DNA from: an uncultured Faecalibacterium sp.
GTDB taxonomy: Bacteria > Bacillota > Clostridia > Oscillospirales > Ruminococcaceae
DNA: 14,551 nucleotides
Direction: 5' to 3'
NCBI GenBank assembly: GCA_900765105.1
Contig: CAAFQM010000151.1
Location: forward strand, 1 to 14,551
Shown here: piece by piece, positions 12,801 through 14,551 of the stretch
How positions within the stretch are numbered: the first letter of the stretch is position 1
How the letters are laid out: each line of letters starts with the position of its first letter
Notes under the pieces: model-generated
Told to the model about the DNA's origin: nothing
What the model saw: only the letters and a program-made list of their open reading frames with translations
Databases searched by the model: none
Position numbers and translations under genes: made by a program

Positions 12801-14551
12801 ACCGGCTGGACGGTGGAAGGCGGCGATATCGGCCTGACCGAGGAACAGCTGAAGGATAAGTCGATCAACTTCACCATGCCGGCCGGCGCTGTGACGCTGA
12901 CGGCGAACTACAGCTACGTGCACGACCAGACCGTCAAGGTAACTTACGGTAAGGCGCACACCGACGACACCCTGGCAGACGCAGAGATCATCGCTACCCC
13001 CGGCGAGACCGTGTACATTGAGCCGGAAGACCGCAGGACGGAAGATCTGGTCTTTACCAGATGGGAAGTCACCGGCGGCAAGGACGTAAGTCTCAAACAT
13101 GATGAGAACGGAACCCACTTCGTCATGCCGCAGAGCGATGAGATCGTAAAGATCACCGCGCAGTATGCAGAGCTGCACGCAGTTACCGTCAATGACGGCA
13201 CCGCAACCCATAAGAACGGCGATGACCTGCTCATCATGAACAACGGCAGCCTCGGCGCGATCAAGGGCGACCGCATCACCATCACGGCGGCCGATAAGTC
13301 CGCTGAGGGCAAGGTCTTTGACCACTGGAAAGTCACGGGTGACACTGTGACCCTGAACCCGGTCAATGACGATGGCTCTGCTGCCACCTTCGAGATGCCC
13401 AATGAAGCTGTGGAGATCACCGCAGTGTACAAGAACGTCCACACCGTCACCGTGCACAGCGAGGATTCGACGAATATCTTTGAGAACATCAAAGAGGGCA
13501 CGCCCTATGCAGTGACCGCACCTGAGATCCCCGGCAAGCGGTTCTCTTACTGGGTCGATAACAATGGCAACCTGACGGATCTTGATGCAATGGCCGGCAC
13601 CTTTACCATGCCGGACGGCAACGTTGACCTGACAGCAAAGTACGTAGACCTGTACGACCTGACCGTGACCTACGGCACCGCTGTCAACGCGAACGGCGAT
13701 GCAGATTCTGCCGCAGCGGGCGATGATATCACCGTTACTGCAGACGAGCCGTACCCCACCGAGACCTTCGAGGGCTGGACCCTGATCAGCGGAACGATCC
13801 ACAATGATTACGGTTATGCGCTGACCACGGACGAAGAGGGCTACATCCTGAACGCAGACGGCACGCGTCTGACGGATCGCAGATTTACCTTTGTGATGGG
13901 CGGCGGCGCAGTGGAGCTGAAAGCCAACTACAGCATGCCCGCTTATGTGATGCCACAGTGGGTTACCGTAGAGGGCGGCACGGCCTTTGCAGAGGGCGAA
14001 GCAGCAGCTGCTGAGATCAGTGCAGACCCGGGTAAGCGGATCACTGTTTCCGCCGACCCCAACGCCGACCCGAACATGATCTTTGATTACTGGGAGGTCA
14101 CCTCTCTGGATGAAGACGGCAAGGCCACTGTGAAGCTGGAGGATGCCACCAGCATGACCACGTCGTTTACCATGCCAATGGCTCCTGTGGAGCTGACCGC
14201 ACACTGGCGCACGATCGATGAAGCACCCAGCGGCGACGGCGACGGCGCAGGCGTTGCCATCGCAGGCGTTGCCATCGGCGGCGCAGCAGTCTGGGGCGGC
14301 TACGAGATCACCACCCGCGTCATCCTGAACGACCTGCTGCCCGAGGGCGCAGCCATCCCCGCAAACCGCGGTGAGCTGGCCATGCTGCTGTGGCAGACCA
14401 CAGGCAAGCCCGAACCCGCCGCACAGCCCGCCTTTGCCGACGTGGCTGACGCCGAGCTGGCCAAGGCTGCTCAGTGGTGCGTGGAGCAGGGCCTGCTGGA
14501 CGCTAAGGACGGCAAGTTCGACCCCAACGGCTGGATGCCCAAGTTCAAGAC
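9870..14551 (+). CDS. Large exported repeat protein with InlB-B-like repeats and SLH-like C-terminus (partial)
   Basis: Probable cell-surface protein. The frame is open from 9870 to the right edge (1560 codons seen, no stop). A Sec signal peptide ends at APALA with likely cleavage after residue 29. Residues 30-251 are beta-rich, with short repeated strand motifs suggestive of a beta-helix. About 15 repeats of roughly 80 residues follow (253-1447). Each runs from a YTVTV start through GDTVTI and an FxxWxV core to an FTMPxxxVxLTAxY end, like divergent InlB B-repeats. A small hydrophobic Ala/Gly/Val segment (1460-1478) comes next. Then an SLH-like stretch (from 1484) contains NRGELAMLLWQTTGKPEP, FADVADAE and AAQWCVEQGL. 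The stop is probably not far beyond the edge. AAAGGAGG at 9853-9860 fixes the start. The ligand or role is unknown; adhesion or cell-wall binding is plausible. Confidence 0.88.
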   Translation, partial: MKRKDLARRAASAAMAACMMFTLSAPALAESTDALMQLSIGSYRSSSLLSEENSFPTIKVNGKTVDEGNKNDILGGQNEGKLSYDETTNTLKCNKTIQGDLTIDAPGVNIVLDNPSNPVVSGKLTVTNAKDVKVTSQNYYAVLGAVEISCDGEVEITCEEGYAVTDNVTVKQASKVAISGKSNGNIVTYDVKIECPVPVTIRNNGTGGMARSINYSGGKYVYSDTENGPRVDPDTPINAKASAVYITPVVARTITLTHATVDVPDNKAYAGQTVTVTPDDRTAEGYQFVRWEVVSGIADAELIRSTTDNTATFTMPDKDVELKARYNKLYTITAEKGIASLPQAIQGTEVTITANTIPGRKFDHWVVKNGGVTLTNPKSDVTTFKMLEGNVIVEAKYKAIQPITVNGGTYTVNGTAAAEAVKGDKIVATAQDAPAGKKFAGWTAKGINLTKKQMESPVVKFEMPKNAVVLTAQYKTLHPVTVTNGKADKPTAAAGDTVTITPNDRLSENLKFDHWEIKSRNVTLSGPKTATFTMPDEPVELEAVYNNLYTVTVNDGTATTKNAVAGTEVTVTANVPEGEKFTGWKVENNTALSLKGKTIDLTQPEITFTMPRTNITLTAEHKTIHTLYVVGGFIDGSGKSIQAIAGDTITVHSALAADQQFLHWTSEGMGLSDSQSKNDPLTITMPDSDVTITAVPKQLYTVTVVNGTVHDKSADTANPGDTVTIKAADRTKLGEVFVGWTVTSLDANGQPIVKLDNPTAESTTFTMIGANVEVEAKYEKQHTVTVLYQTETGTPTTSQKQTAIFGEDIKVKAEDKTADGLIFDHWEVTVGGDTVTDLFADYESADAAFTMRRDDVTLTAVYKKLYTITITDNVNHGVVGTRKTKVGGTVPLEAAPIPGYRFKSWKVLSGDADVSDDGILTLKGAGNVVVQAEYVELYDLTVNFGTAVDANGDPAASAAKGDVIIATAKDTTPDQIFTGWTVEGGDIGLTEEQLKDKSINFTMPAGAVTLTANYSYVHDQTVKVTYGKAHTDDTLADAEIIATPGETVYIEPEDRRTEDLVFTRWEVTGGKDVSLKHDENGTHFVMPQSDEIVKITAQYAELHAVTVNDGTATHKNGDDLLIMNNGSLGAIKGDRITITAADKSAEGKVFDHWKVTGDTVTLNPVNDDGSAATFEMPNEAVEITAVYKNVHTVTVHSEDSTNIFENIKEGTPYAVTAPEIPGKRFSYWVDNNGNLTDLDAMAGTFTMPDGNVDLTAKYVDLYDLTVTYGTAVNANGDADSAAAGDDITVTADEPYPTETFEGWTLISGTIHNDYGYALTTDEEGYILNADGTRLTDRRFTFVMGGGAVELKANYSMPAYVMPQWVTVEGGTAFAEGEAAAAEISADPGKRITVSADPNADPNMIFDYWEVTSLDEDGKATVKLEDATSMTTSFTMPMAPVELTAHWRTIDEAPSGDGDGAGVAIAGVAIGGAAVWGGYEITTRVILNDLLPEGAAIPANRGELAMLLWQTTGKPEPAAQPAFADVADAELAKAAQWCVEQGLLDAKDGKFDPNGWMPKFK
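14247..14276 (+). repeat. 15-bp perfect tandem duplication inside the surface-protein gene
   Basis: GCAGGCGTTGCCATC occurs twice in direct succession and encodes AGVAI twice, in the hydrophobic linker before the SLH-like region. It keeps the reading frame and looks like a recent slippage event. Confidence 0.85.

Noticed and set aside
10296..14204. A 1302-codon open frame on the minus strand opposite the surface-protein gene
   Set aside because: It is a shadow of the plus-strand repeat gene. The plus frame has a signal peptide, periodic repeats and an SLH-like end, while the antisense translation has no start context or family motif. GC-rich codon bias with few TTA/CTA/TCA codons leaves the antisense frame open by chance.
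1..14551. CRISPR array, tRNA or rRNA genes, insertion sequence or phage genes
   Set aside because: Nothing supports any of these. The only repeats are operators, regulatory repeats and repeats inside one protein gene.

Overview
The window looks like chromosomal DNA of a GC-rich gut Clostridia, most like Faecalibacterium or a close Oscillospiraceae relative. This rests on strong AGGAGG-type ribosome binding sites, a T-box leader, a TPP riboswitch in front of thiW, an 811-residue clostridial-type cellobiose phosphorylase, and a GC-rich coding style with little TTA/CTA use. The genus is inferred from memory of these families, not from a search.

Layout. (1) 1-681, minus strand: the N-terminal part of thiW, the thiamine-precursor uptake S component. 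It has its own promoter, a TPP riboswitch, an intrinsic terminator and an unusually long GC-rich leader. (2) 679-3332, minus strand: cellobiose phosphorylase (GH94) with promoter, operator and terminator. (3) 3209-3726: a 518-bp divergent control region. It carries two identical 17-bp LacI-type operators, one beside each promoter, a degenerate third copy, and a helically phased AACGAAA array. (4) 3727-8208, plus strand: a LacI-family repressor followed by a CUT1 sugar ABC importer (lipoprotein binding protein and two permeases, no ATPase). A strong hairpin separates the binding-protein gene from the permease genes. (5) 8302-9703, plus strand: promoter, T-box leader with terminator, a BASS-family (bile acid:sodium symporter-like) transporter, and its terminator. 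(6) 9745 to the right edge, plus strand: a large exported repeat protein, cut by the window end, preceded by a direct-repeat pair and a run of ten C in its 5' leader.

How it fits together. The ABC importer most likely brings in cellobiose or short cellodextrins. The cytoplasmic phosphorylase splits cellobiose with phosphate into glucose 1-phosphate and glucose, and the LacI regulator probably controls both directions through the shared operators. The ATPase must be supplied from elsewhere, as is common for Gram-positive CUT1 systems. thiW responds to thiamine pyrophosphate, and the BASS transporter responds to an uncharged tRNA, so its substrate is probably linked to an amino acid. The surface protein has a signal peptide, a beta-rich N-terminal region, about 15 InlB-B-like repeats and a C-terminal SLH-like segment.

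The most interesting points are the T-box control of a BASS transporter, with conflicting specifier and discriminator signals, and the C10 tract plus 14-bp direct repeats in front of the repeat-rich surface protein, which suggest variable or tightly regulated expression.
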